A stretch of 64,000 nucleotides of DNA, taken from NCBI RefSeq assembly GCF_008329565.1, contig NZ_NPKT01000023.1:29941-93940 (forward strand), written 5' to 3'. The stretch comes from Mycolicibacterium sp. P1-5. GTDB lineage: Bacteria > Actinomycetota > Actinomycetes > Mycobacteriales > Mycobacteriaceae. A program made the position numbers and the translations under genes. This document shows, piece after piece, positions 35,131-43,823 of the stretch; within the stretch, counting starts at the first letter, position 1; each line of letters begins with the position of its first letter. The notes under the pieces were generated by a model. The model ran no database searches and had not been told where the DNA came from. It was given only the letters and a program-made list of their open reading frames with translations.

Positions 35131-36370
35131 AGACTTTCCCGCCTTTCATGACGAAGCTGACGTTCTGGGTAACGGTGATGTCGGACAGCGGATCACCGGG
35201 TACGGCGATGATATCGGCGAGCAGGCCCTCGGCGATCCGGCCCCGGTCGGTGACGTTGATCAGATCGGCAGCCACGACGGTGGCCGCCCGCAGGACCGCG
35301 GCCGGGGGCATCCCCCATTCGACCAGGGTCACCAGCTCGTCGGCGTTCTTGCCATGCGGGATTGCGGGGGCGTCGGTGCCGACGGCGATCTTCACTCCGG
35401 CCTCGTACGCGGCCTTGATCGACGTCTTCGCCTTCGGGAACATCTCGGCGGCCTTGTCTTGCAGCACCTTCGGCGCATGCGAGACGTCCATCGCCTGGGC
35501 CAGCCGGCGGGTGGTCACCAGGAAGCGGTCGTTGTCGACCAGCATCTGGATGGCCTCGTCGTCCATCAGGAAGCCGTGCTCGATGCAGTCGATCCCACAC
35601 GCCACCGCATGTTTGACGGCTTCGGCGCCGTGGGTGTGTGCGGCGACCCGCAGCCCGCGGCGGTGCGCCTCGTCGACGATCGCGCGCAGCTCTTCGTCCG
35701 AATAGTGTTGCGCGCCAGCTTCTCCGGTCAGCGACATGACCCCACCCGAGACGCACACCTTGATCAGCTGGGCGCCGTGCTTTATCTGGTAGCGCACCGC
35801 TTTGCGAATCTCGTCGACCCCGTTGGCGATGCCTTCTTCGACGGTCAGCTCAAGTGCGCCGGGCATGAACGCCGCGAACATCGTCGGGTCCAGATGTCCA
35901 CCGGTGGGGGTGATGGCATGTCCGGCCGGCACGATACGCGGGCCCTCGATCCAGCCGGCATCGATGGCCTTGCCCAATGCGACGTCCAGCAGGTAGCCGC
36001 CTGTCTTGACGAACAAGCCGAGGTTGCGCACCGTGGTGAAGCCGGCGCGCAGCGTGCGACGGGCATTGCCGACCGCACGCAGGGTCCGTGTCGGCGGGTC
36101 GTCCTGAACCTGGGAAAGGCCGGGGTTCTCACCCCGGCCACCCATGAGGAGGTTGACCTCCATGTCCATCAAGCCCGGCAGCAGGATCGCGTCCCCGAGA
36201 TCTATCACCTCGGAGCTGTCGTCGACATCTCCGCCTACAGAGACGATCCGGTCACCCTCGACCTTCACGATGCCGGGGCGGACGATCTCGCCCGCGTCGA
36301 CGTCGACGTACCCGGCAGCCTTCAGGGTCGTTGCGCGCGGCGATGAGCCGCTTGCGCGAAGATCGGACAA
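35111..36370 (-). CDS. Amidohydrolase (imidazolonepropionase/prolidase-like) with altered metal site
   Basis: This 419-residue amidohydrolase-superfamily protein has an N-terminal beta-sandwich part and a TIM barrel. The usual strand-1 motif D-x-H-x-H reads D69-M-E71-V-N73, so two metal-ligand histidines are replaced by Glu and Asn. Lys204 (LIKVCVSGG), His245/His247 (AAHTHG), His265 (CIEHG) and Asp333 (VGTDAP) are kept. It may hold one metal or a different metal, or may have changed reaction. It overlaps the SnoaL-like gene by 20 bp. Confidence 0.85.
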   Translation of the reverse strand: MSDLRASGSSPRATTLKAAGYVDVDAGEIVRPGIVKVEGDRIVSVGGDVDDSSEVIDLGDAILLPGLMDMEVNLLMGGRGENPGLSQVQDDPPTRTLRAVGNARRTLRAGFTTVRNLGLFVKTGGYLLDVALGKAIDAGWIEGPRIVPAGHAITPTGGHLDPTMFAAFMPGALELTVEEGIANGVDEIRKAVRYQIKHGAQLIKVCVSGGVMSLTGEAGAQHYSDEELRAIVDEAHRRGLRVAAHTHGAEAVKHAVACGIDCIEHGFLMDDEAIQMLVDNDRFLVTTRRLAQAMDVSHAPKVLQDKAAEMFPKAKTSIKAAYEAGVKIAVGTDAPAIPHGKNADELVTLVEWGMPPAAVLRAATVVAADLINVTDRGRIAEGLLADIIAVPGDPLSDITVTQNVSFVMKGGKVYVDKTN

Positions 36371-36371
36371 G

Positions 36372-36701
36372 TCAGACCACCGGCTCCTTGATCAGTTGGA
36401 TATAGGCGGCACCGCTGTCGAGCACGCGAGGCTGCTTCCACACCTCGACCGGGAAGCTGACTTGAACGATCGATTGTCCGAGATGCACAAGGGCTTTGGC
36501 GTCGTCTGGCATGCCCTTGAGCGGGAAGCGGGCGTCGACGTAGACCATGATGTCCTCCAGCCGTGCGATGCCGGCGTCATAGAGTTCCTGCATTTCGGCC
36601 ATCGTCGAGTTCAAACGCTTCTGGTAGCGCTCCTCCTCGGTCGGCAGGCACCAGTCGGCGAAGCGCTCCAGGTCGGCGAATTCTTCTGGCAGCTTAGGCA
36701 T
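36372..36701 (-). CDS. Small hypothetical protein of Rieske operon
   Basis: This 109-residue acidic helical protein begins MPKLPEEFADLERFADWCL and ends with VSFPVEVWKQPRVLDSGAAY. The start at 36701 overlaps the oxygenase stop by eight bases. There is no signal peptide or metal motif. Its tight position between the oxygenase and the amidohydrolase suggests an accessory subunit or assembly partner. No characterised family recognised. Confidence 0.7.
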   Translation of the reverse strand: MPKLPEEFADLERFADWCLPTEEERYQKRLNSTMAEMQELYDAGIARLEDIMVYVDARFPLKGMPDDAKALVHLGQSIVQVSFPVEVWKQPRVLDSGAAYIQLIKEPVV

Positions 36702-38037
36702 TTGCTGGATCCTTTTCTGCAGCCTTCGCGCCCTGCGCGGCAGCTGAGCCGTTCCCGTTCCCATCGGCCAATGATTCTTTGTACCGGTCGACGTATTTGT
36801 GAGCGGTGTGGTGCAGGTGGCGCAACAAGATCTCCTGGTCGCACAGCGGGAAGTCGAGTACGGCGCGGGTGCCGATCTGCGTCTGAGTCGCTTCAAGGGT
36901 GTTGGCGTCCTGGAACGCGTATTCCTTGAACGTTACCGCGGCCAGTTCCTGGGACAGGCGTTCGCGCAGGTTTTTCGGCGGAACGAAGTACAGGTCGGCC
37001 TCGAAGATGTGGGAGTCCACTGCAGTAGGCCAGTAGTTGTAGGTCAAATACCACCCCGGTGCCCAGAACAGCAGCGTGAAGTTCGGGAAGAACTCGAACG
37101 AGTCCTGACCCCACGTCGGGTGCCGGCCGGGGTTGATTGCCGGTGGCAACTCGTCGGCCAAGATGCCCTTGATGTCGGGGCGGTCCCACGGCCCGAACAG
37201 ACCGCTGTGCAGGATCCGCTCGATCGGCTTGACCATCTTCAGGTCCTTCGGCGGACTCATGCCGCCCCAGGACGAGATCATCGAGTGGTCGCCCTTGATG
37301 TCGTAGTGCAGCGCCTCGAAGCCGAATTTGGCGAGCTTCTCGGCTTCCTCCTTCTCCGCCTGCTTCATGTGCAGGATCGGCGCGTGGTAGAACTCGACGA
37401 ACGCGTCGATGAACAGCTTCCAGTTCGCGTTGACCGTCGAGCGGTAGCTGTAATGCTCGGTCATCTCGTGGAAGGGGTAGCCCTTCAGGCCCTGGCCGAA
37501 TTCGCCCAGGTATTCCTCGAGCGAGACCGCGTCGTCATCGAAGTTGACGAAAATGAAGCCTTCCCACACCTCGCAGCGCACCGACTTGAGCGGGTAGTCG
37601 GCCTTATCGACGTCGAAGAACTCCTGCTCCTGCTGAATGAAGGTCAGGTTGCCCTTGAGGTCGTAGCGCCAGGCGTGGTACTTGCAGACGAACTGTCGGC
37701 AGCTGCCGGACACTTCTTCGCCGGGGTAGTCGTTCCACACCAGCTTGTTGCCGCGATGGCGGCACAGGTTGTAGAAGGCGCGGATCTCGTCACCGTCGTT
37801 GACGATGACGATCGATGTGCCCGGGCCGACTGATGGCAGCTCACGGGTGATGTAGCTGCCCTTCTTTCCGATCAGCTCCACGCGGCCCATCTGCAGCCAG
37901 GTCTTGCGGAAGATGGCCTGCTGCTCGAGCTTCCATTGTTCTGGATCAATCGAGTCCTCGTAGTTGACCGGACCGGTGCCCAGTTCGGGCCAGTTCTCTG
38001 TCCAGCTGCCGGCAGCCGGCTTCGGGAAAAATGACAA
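36694..38037 (-). CDS. Rieske non-heme iron oxygenase, alpha subunit
   Basis: This 447-residue protein has Rieske ligands C92-R-H94 and C118-K-Y-H121 and a catalytic domain with the D-(x)-E-F-Y-H-A-P-I-L-H iron-site region (NWKLFIDAFVEFYHAPILH, by position near residue 205). The best start is TTG at 38037, six bases after the upstream stop and preceded by AAAGG; a longer frame inside the upstream gene is less likely. It hydroxylates or dihydroxylates an aromatic or alicyclic substrate using electrons from a ferredoxin. No true beta subunit is encoded next to it. Confidence 0.92.
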   Translation of the reverse strand: MSFFPKPAAGSWTENWPELGTGPVNYEDSIDPEQWKLEQQAIFRKTWLQMGRVELIGKKGSYITRELPSVGPGTSIVIVNDGDEIRAFYNLCRHRGNKLVWNDYPGEEVSGSCRQFVCKYHAWRYDLKGNLTFIQQEQEFFDVDKADYPLKSVRCEVWEGFIFVNFDDDAVSLEEYLGEFGQGLKGYPFHEMTEHYSYRSTVNANWKLFIDAFVEFYHAPILHMKQAEKEEAEKLAKFGFEALHYDIKGDHSMISSWGGMSPPKDLKMVKPIERILHSGLFGPWDRPDIKGILADELPPAINPGRHPTWGQDSFEFFPNFTLLFWAPGWYLTYNYWPTAVDSHIFEADLYFVPPKNLRERLSQELAAVTFKEYAFQDANTLEATQTQIGTRAVLDFPLCDQEILLRHLHHTAHKYVDRYKESLADGNGNGSAAAQGAKAAEKDPANA

Positions 38038-38042
38038 CGCAC

Positions 38043-38573
38043 TTACCTTTCGTTCTCGAGCTGTACGCCGAAAGTGTTGAACGCCATGGCCAACATGCCG
38101 TAGGCGCCGACGGTGAAGACGAAATCCATGCGCTGACGCTCGGTGAGGTGCTCGCCGAGTGCGGCCCAGGTTTCGTCGGTGAGATTTGATTTGTCCTCGA
38201 GCTCGTCGGTGGCCCGCACGACCAGCCGGTCGAGCTCGTCGTTGGCTCCGCCGGTTCGGATGGCTTCGACGTCGTCGTCGGTCAGTCCCTCCGCCTTGGC
38301 CATCTCGACGTGGTGCTCCCACTCGTAGGTGCAGTCCCGTCGATGCGCCACCCGCAAGACCGCCACCTCACGCAGCCGCGCCGGCAGGGTGGAGCGAAAC
38401 AGTAGATAGACGTTGAAGCCGAGGTATGCCTTCGTGAGGTCGGGATGGCGGACGAGTGTGGACAGTGCCGTACCGGCGCCTTGGGGGTTCTGTCGATCCC
38501 GGGGCAACATGCCCTTCAGCGCGAGCTGCACGTCGTCGTCCCATTCGTCCGCTGGGAGCGGCGTCAGGCGCAT
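38043..38573 (-). CDS. Carboxymuconolactone decarboxylase/AhpD-like protein
   Basis: This 176-residue CMD-family protein has RLREVAVLRVAHRRDCTYEWEHHVEMAKAEGL and a second helical repeat (FVFTVGAYGMLAMAFNTFG). A single cysteine replaces the CxxC of AhpD, so peroxidase activity is unlikely. The start at 38573 is preceded by AGGGGG. First gene of a seven-gene operon, with a GAGAATCACATTCTC palindrome 22 bp upstream of the start. Confidence 0.85.
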   Translation of the reverse strand: MRLTPLPADEWDDDVQLALKGMLPRDRQNPQGAGTALSTLVRHPDLTKAYLGFNVYLLFRSTLPARLREVAVLRVAHRRDCTYEWEHHVEMAKAEGLTDDDVEAIRTGGANDELDRLVVRATDELEDKSNLTDETWAALGEHLTERQRMDFVFTVGAYGMLAMAFNTFGVQLENER

Positions 38574-38594
38574 CGGGAACCCCCTCTCAAGGTG

Positions 38595-38609
38595 GAGAAT
38601 CACATTCTC
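38595..38609. promoter_or_regulatory. TetR-type operator, Rieske operon
   Basis: GAGAATCACATTCTC lies 22 bp upstream of the first gene of the 38573-32771 operon. The outer six bases on each side form a perfect inverted repeat. Confidence 0.75.
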
Positions 38610-38764
38610 ATATCCGGATAACAGATTTCCACGAACTTGCCGGAAGGTCAATCCCCGCATCTGAGCAGGGCCGAAAATCCGAGGTCGGGTAGGCGTGTCG
38701 GAGGGTCAGCCTACGGGCCGGACCCGCCGGTAAGGCGATTACCGGATGTTGATTCTCGCGGAAT

Positions 38765-38779
38765 GAGAAGCTAGTTTTC
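38765..38779. promoter_or_regulatory. TetR-type operator, amidohydrolase 38811
   Basis: GAGAAGCTAGTTTTC is a slightly degenerate member of the same family, 31 bp upstream of the amidohydrolase start, in a short AT-richer promoter segment. Confidence 0.6.
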
Positions 38780-38810
38780 ATTAGAGAGGTCAGCGACGGA
38801 AGGAATCGCC

Positions 38811-40106
38811 ATGCGCAAAGAGGACATGATCCTGATCAGCGTCGACGACCACATTGTCGAGCCGCCCGACATGTTCGCCAACCACCTGCCCAAGAAATAC
38901 GCCGACGATGCGCCCCGGCTGGTGCACAACCCCGATGGCTCGGACATGTGGCGGTTCCGCGACATCACGATCCCGAATGTCGCGCTGAACGCGGTGGCTG
39001 GGCGGCCGAAGGAGGAGTACGGGCTGGAGCCGCAGGGGCTGGATGAGATTCGGCCGGGGTGCTTCAACGTCGATGAGCGGGTCAAGGACATGAACGCCGG
39101 GGGCATCCTGGGCTCGATGTGTTTCCCGTCATTCCCCGGCTTTGCGGGGCGGCTCTTCGCGACCGAGGACCCGGAGTTTTCGTTGTCGCTGGTGCAGGCC
39201 TACAACGACTGGCATGTCGAGGAGTGGTGCGGGGCGTATCCGGCCCGGTTCATTCCGATGACCCTGCCGGTGATCTGGGATCCGGTGGCCTGTGCCGCCG
39301 AGATCCGCCGCAACGCCGCCCGCGGTGTGCATTCGCTGACGTTCAGCGAGAACCCCGCGGCGATGGGCTATCCGAGCTTCCACGACTTCGACCACTGGAA
39401 GCCGATGTGGGACGCGCTGGTCGACACCGACACCGTGCTCAACGTGCATATCGGGTCCTCGGGCCGGCTGGCGATCACCGCCCCGGATGCGCCGATGGAC
39501 GTGATGATCACGCTGCAGCCGATGAACATCGTGCAGGCCGCCGCCGACCTGTTGTGGTCGCGCCCGATCAAGGAATACCCCGACCTCAAGATCGCCCTCA
39601 GTGAGGGCGGCACCGGCTGGATTCCGTACTTCCTCGAGCGCGCTGATCGCACGTATGAGATGCACTCGACGTGGACCGGACAGGACTTCGGCAAGCAGAA
39701 GCCCTCGGAGGTGTTCCGCGATCACTTCCTGACCTGTTTCATCTCCGATCCCGTCGGGGTGCAACTGCGCCACGACATCGGCATCGACAACATCTGCTGG
39801 GAAGCCGACTACCCCCACTCGGACTCGATGTGGCCCGGCGCCCCCGAACAACTCGACGAGGTCCTCACTGCGCACAACGTGCCAGACGACGAGATCAACA
39901 AGATGACCTACGAAAACGCAATGCGCTGGTACCACTGGGACCCCTTCACCCACATCGCCAAAGAACAAGCCACGATCGGCGCCCTGCGGAAGGCCGCCGA
40001 AGGACACGATGTCTCCATCCAGGCGCTGTCGAAGAAGGAGAAGACCGGCGCCAACTTCGCCGACTTCGCGGCAAATGCCAAGGAGATGTCCGGCAACACG
40101 GACTGA
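38811..40106 (+). CDS. Amidohydrolase 2 (ACMSD-like) family protein
   Basis: This 431-residue TIM-barrel protein begins near ISVDDHIVEPPDMF, where the strand-1 motif reads D-D-H with a single histidine. Later come NVHIGSSG, ALSEGGTGWIPYFLERADR and EADYPHSDS, the metal and active-site regions of the amidohydrolase 2 family. Members decarboxylate or hydrolyse aromatic or cyclic acids. It is a single-gene unit with its own TetR-type palindrome and a downstream hairpin. Two relatives lie at 56224-58487. Confidence 0.87.
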   Translation: MRKEDMILISVDDHIVEPPDMFANHLPKKYADDAPRLVHNPDGSDMWRFRDITIPNVALNAVAGRPKEEYGLEPQGLDEIRPGCFNVDERVKDMNAGGILGSMCFPSFPGFAGRLFATEDPEFSLSLVQAYNDWHVEEWCGAYPARFIPMTLPVIWDPVACAAEIRRNAARGVHSLTFSENPAAMGYPSFHDFDHWKPMWDALVDTDTVLNVHIGSSGRLAITAPDAPMDVMITLQPMNIVQAAADLLWSRPIKEYPDLKIALSEGGTGWIPYFLERADRTYEMHSTWTGQDFGKQKPSEVFRDHFLTCFISDPVGVQLRHDIGIDNICWEADYPHSDSMWPGAPEQLDEVLTAHNVPDDEINKMTYENAMRWYHWDPFTHIAKEQATIGALRKAAEGHDVSIQALSKKEKTGANFADFAANAKEMSGNTD

Positions 40107-40126
40107 AAGGTTCGCGGAGCGAGTGC

Positions 40127-40158
40127 CGCCGGTGCGCAGAACGGAGATCGCACCGGCG
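40127..40158. terminator. Hairpin after amidohydrolase gene
   Basis: CGCCGGTGCG (40127-40136) and CGCACCGGCG (40149-40158) are perfect 10-bp arms around a 12-base loop, about 20 bp after the amidohydrolase stop. A U-tract is lacking. Confidence 0.65.
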
Positions 40159-40199
40159 CGTTCGCCTGTGAGCCGACATTTGAGTAGAGGAGTGTGGGT

Positions 40200-41390
40200 G
40201 TGTCTTCAGGTATGAGCTTCGAACTGTCCGAAGATCAAGAACTTATCCGTAAATCGGTGCGGGAGTTGGCATCACGCTTCGACGACCAATACTGGATGGA
40301 GAAGGACCAGGGGCACGAGTTTCCCCAGGAATTTTATGACGCCATCGCAGGCGGCGGCTGGCTCGGGATGACCATCCCCGAGGAGTACGGCGGCCACGGA
40401 CTGGGCATCACCGAGGCGACGATCTTGGCCGAGGAGGTCGCCCGCTCCGGAGGCGGCATGAACGCCGCGAGCTCCGTCCACATGTCCATCTTCGGGATGC
40501 AGCCGGTGGTGGTGTTCGGCTCCGACGAGATGAAGGCCGCGACGCTGCCGCGGATCGTCAACGGCGACCTGCATGTCTGCTTCGGTGTCACCGAACCCGG
40601 TGCCGGACTTGATACTTCGCGCATCACAACATTCGCCAAGCGCGACGGCGAACATTACCTGGTCAACGGCCGTAAGGTATGGATCTCCAAGGCCCTGGAA
40701 TCCGAGAAGATCCTGCTGTTGACCCGAACCGAGAGCCGCGAGGACGTTGAAAAGCGGGGAGGCAAGCCGACGGAAGGTCTCTCGCTGTTCCTCACCGACA
40801 TCGATCGCGACCACGTCGACATCCGGCCCATCAAGAAGATGGGGCGCAATGCCGTCAGCTCCAATGAGGTGTTCATCGACGATCTGCGGATCCCGGTTTC
40901 CGACCGCATTGGCGAAGAGGGCAAGGGTTTCTCCTACATCCTGCACGGGCTGAACCCGGAGCGGATGCTGATTGCCGCCGAGGCGCTGGGCATCGGCCGG
41001 GTGGCATTGGACCGGGCGGTGAAGTATGCCAACGAGCGCGTGGTGTTCGACCGGCCGATCGGAATGAACCAGGGCATCCAGTTCCCACTGGCCGACTCGC
41101 TGGCCCACCTCGACGCCGCCGAGTTGATCCTGCGCAAGGCGACGTGGCTCTACGACAACGGGAAGTCGTGCGGCCGGGAAGCCAATATGGCCAAGTACCT
41201 GTGCGCCGACGCCGGGTTCGCGGCGGCCGACCGTGCGCTGCAGACCCACGGCGGCATGGGCTATTCGGAGGAATACCACATCTCCCGGTTCTTCCGGGAG
41301 TCGCGCCTGATGAAGATCGCGCCGGTCAGCCAGGAAATGATCCTGAACTTCCTCGGCGCCAACGTGCTCGGCCTGCCAAAGAGCTACTAG
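40200..41390 (+). CDS. Acyl-CoA dehydrogenase (complete type)
   Basis: This 396-residue protein carries both family signatures, VTEPGAGLDTSR and QTHGGMGYSEE, unlike the split pairs. The likely catalytic Glu is in LNPERMLIAAEAL. A GTG at 40200 lies seven bases after GAGGAG and is preferred; GTG 40194 and ATG 40212 are alternatives. First gene of a four-gene operon with a CoA-transferase, a thiolase and a second dehydrogenase. Confidence 0.92.
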   Translation: MSSGMSFELSEDQELIRKSVRELASRFDDQYWMEKDQGHEFPQEFYDAIAGGGWLGMTIPEEYGGHGLGITEATILAEEVARSGGGMNAASSVHMSIFGMQPVVVFGSDEMKAATLPRIVNGDLHVCFGVTEPGAGLDTSRITTFAKRDGEHYLVNGRKVWISKALESEKILLLTRTESREDVEKRGGKPTEGLSLFLTDIDRDHVDIRPIKKMGRNAVSSNEVFIDDLRIPVSDRIGEEGKGFSYILHGLNPERMLIAAEALGIGRVALDRAVKYANERVVFDRPIGMNQGIQFPLADSLAHLDAAELILRKATWLYDNGKSCGREANMAKYLCADAGFAAADRALQTHGGMGYSEEYHISRFFRESRLMKIAPVSQEMILNFLGANVLGLPKSY

Positions 41391-41424
41391 TGGCCGGCGA
41401 CGTTCCCGGCCGTATGGTGATCTG

Positions 41425-42648
41425 ATGACTTCTGCGCAAGGACCGGCAGCCCCGCTGGCCGGTATCACTGTCGTGGCGTTGGAGCAGGCGGTGGCGGCAC
41501 CGATGTGCACGCGGGTCCTGGCCGATTTCGGCGCCCGGGTGATCAAGGTCGAGAACCCGTCAGGCGGAGACTTCGCCCGGCACTACGACGATGTCGTCAA
41601 CGGCCCCGGAGGCCTTGCGGCACATTTTGTTTGGGCAAATCGCAACAAAGAGTCGATTGCTCTGGACTTGAAATCAGCCGAGGGCCTGGCGATCTTGCAT
41701 CAATTGCTCGAGCGCGCCGACGCATTGGTGTCCAATCTTGCGCCGGGTTCCACCGCGCGGCTCGGCATCTCGCCCGACCAGCTGCGCGAACGCCACCCGG
41801 ACGTGATCGCGGTCGAGATCGACGGTTACGGGGCAGGCGGCCCGCTGTCGAACAAGCGCGCCTACGACCTGCTGGCGCAATCGGAGTCCGGATCGTGTGC
41901 GGTCACAGGTTATCCCGGCATGCCCGCCAAGCCCGGCCCGCCGATCGCCGACATCTCCACCGGGTTGTACTCGGCACTGTCGATCATGGCGCTACTCATC
42001 TCCCGCAACAGCCGTGGTCAGCGGACGCGGCGGGGTGCGGCCGTCACCGTGAGCCTCTTCGACACCATGATGGACCTGATGGGCTACCCGCTGACCTACG
42101 CGCAGCATTCCGGGATCGACCAGCAGCCGTTGGGAATGAACTCACCGGCGGTGGCGCCGTACGGCTCCTTCGAGACCGCCGACAATCAGACGGTGGTGCT
42201 GGGCACCACGAATGACCGGGAGTGGCAGCGGCTGGCGCGCGAGATCATCGAGCGGCCCGACCTGGCCGACGACCCTCGATACGCCACCAACTCTGATCGC
42301 TGCAACCATCGCGACGAACTCAACGTCGCCATCCAATCCTGGTGTGCGGGGCATGATCTGGCGCATATCCAGAAGACAGCCGACATCGCGGGCATCGGCA
42401 ACGCCCGCTACAATCTGCCCAGCGACGTGCTGGTGCATCCTCAGCTGTCCGATCGGGACCGGTGGCGGACAGTACAGACCACCGCGGGCGCGATTCAGGC
42501 CATTCTGCCCCCACCGATCATCGAAGGCTATGAGCAGCCGATGGGTCCGGTGCCCGGCCTCGGTGAGCACACCGATGCGCTGCTGGCCGAATTGGGCTTG
42601 TCGGACAACGAGATCGGCAGCCTGCGCGAGCAGGGTGCCGTCGCATGA
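41425..42648 (+). CDS. CaiB/BaiF family III CoA-transferase
   Basis: This 407-residue protein opens LAGITVVALEQAVAAPMCTRVLADFGARVIKVE, split as the usual N-terminal motif, and has the catalytic aspartate region in ADISTGLYSAL. It differs from the 24452 protein in sequence and length, so two distinct CoA acceptors are expected. Second gene of the operon beginning at 40200. Confidence 0.91.
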   Translation: MTSAQGPAAPLAGITVVALEQAVAAPMCTRVLADFGARVIKVENPSGGDFARHYDDVVNGPGGLAAHFVWANRNKESIALDLKSAEGLAILHQLLERADALVSNLAPGSTARLGISPDQLRERHPDVIAVEIDGYGAGGPLSNKRAYDLLAQSESGSCAVTGYPGMPAKPGPPIADISTGLYSALSIMALLISRNSRGQRTRRGAAVTVSLFDTMMDLMGYPLTYAQHSGIDQQPLGMNSPAVAPYGSFETADNQTVVLGTTNDREWQRLAREIIERPDLADDPRYATNSDRCNHRDELNVAIQSWCAGHDLAHIQKTADIAGIGNARYNLPSDVLVHPQLSDRDRWRTVQTTAGAIQAILPPPIIEGYEQPMGPVPGLGEHTDALLAELGLSDNEIGSLREQGAVA

Positions 42649-42674
42649 ACGAGAACTGAGGAGCAGGAGCAACC

Positions 42675-43823
42675 ATGCGGGAAGCAGTGATTGTCGAGGC
42701 AGTGCGCACTCCGGTCGGTAAGCGAAACGGCGGGCTGTCCGGTATGCATGCCGCCGACCTGTCGGGCCTGGTGCTGAATGCGCTCGCCGAGCGCACCGGC
42801 CTGGACCCCGCGACGGTCGATGACGTGGTGTGGGGCTGCGTCTCCCAGGTCGGTGACCAGTCCAGCAACATCGGCCGGTTCTCGGTCCTGGCCGCAGGCT
42901 GGCCGGAGTCGATTCCGGGGACCACGGTCAACCGGGCCTGCGGATCCAGCCAGCAGGCACTGGATTTCGCCGCTCAGGCGGTGATGTCGGGCCAGCAGGA
43001 TGTGGTGGTCGCCGGCGGCGTCGAGGTGATGAGCCGCGTCCCGCTCGGGTCGGCGCGCGCCACCGGAATGCCGTACGGCCCCATGGTGCTCGAGCGATAC
43101 GACCACTTCTCGTTCAACCAAGGTATTTCAGCGGAGAAGATCGCGCAGAAGTGGGGGTTGTCCCGCATCGACCTCGACGAGTTCTCGGCACGCAGCCATG
43201 AACTCGCCGCGGCCGCACAGGATCGCGGGGCCTTCGACGATCAGATTGTGCCGGTTCCCACCGATGGTGGTGTGGTGAGTGCCGACGAAGGGATCCGTCG
43301 CGGGACCACCGTCGAGAAGCTGGCCGGCCTCAAGCCGGCGTTCACCGAAGACGGCGTCATCCACGCCGGCAACTCCTCGCAGATCTCTGACGGGGCCGCG
43401 GCTCTGCTGGTGACCACCGCCGAATACGCTGCCGCCCAAGGCTGGACGCCGCTTGCTCGGTATGTCGCTGGTGCCGTGGCCGGCGCGAACCCGGTGATGA
43501 TGCTGACCGGTCCGATCCCGGCAACGGAGAAGGTACTCGGCAAGACCGGGCTGGGCATCGACGACATCGGGGTCTTCGAGGTCAACGAGGCGTTCGCGCC
43601 GGTGCCGATGGCCTGGCAGGCCGACCTCGGTGCCAAGGCCGAGCGGGTCAACCCGCTCGGTGGCGCGATCGCGCTGGGTCACCCGCTGGGCGGCTCGGGC
43701 GCGGTGCTCATGACGCGGATGCTTTACCACATGCGCGACAACGGAATTCGCTACGGGCTGCAGACGATGTGCGAGGGTGGCGGCACTGCCAACGCGACCG
43801 TCGTCGAGCTGGTCGGGGTCTGA
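42675..43823 (+). CDS. Acetyl-CoA acetyltransferase (thiolase)
   Basis: This 382-residue thiolase has nucleophile Cys89 (NRACGSS), NEAFAPVP, GHPLGGSGA with the active-site histidine, and the second cysteine in MCEGGGTANA. All catalytic residues are present, so it should cleave a 3-oxoacyl-CoA to acetyl- or propionyl-CoA. It has a GAGGAGCAGGAGC ribosome binding region and its stop overlaps the next start (TGATG). Confidence 0.94.
   Translation: MREAVIVEAVRTPVGKRNGGLSGMHAADLSGLVLNALAERTGLDPATVDDVVWGCVSQVGDQSSNIGRFSVLAAGWPESIPGTTVNRACGSSQQALDFAAQAVMSGQQDVVVAGGVEVMSRVPLGSARATGMPYGPMVLERYDHFSFNQGISAEKIAQKWGLSRIDLDEFSARSHELAAAAQDRGAFDDQIVPVPTDGGVVSADEGIRRGTTVEKLAGLKPAFTEDGVIHAGNSSQISDGAAALLVTTAEYAAAQGWTPLARYVAGAVAGANPVMMLTGPIPATEKVLGKTGLGIDDIGVFEVNEAFAPVPMAWQADLGAKAERVNPLGGAIALGHPLGGSGAVLMTRMLYHMRDNGIRYGLQTMCEGGGTANATVVELVGV

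Noticed and set aside
35105..37833. Long + strand frames (35105-36346 and 36799-37833)
   Set aside because: They are antisense to the amidohydrolase and Rieske genes, which have full motifs and operon spacing.
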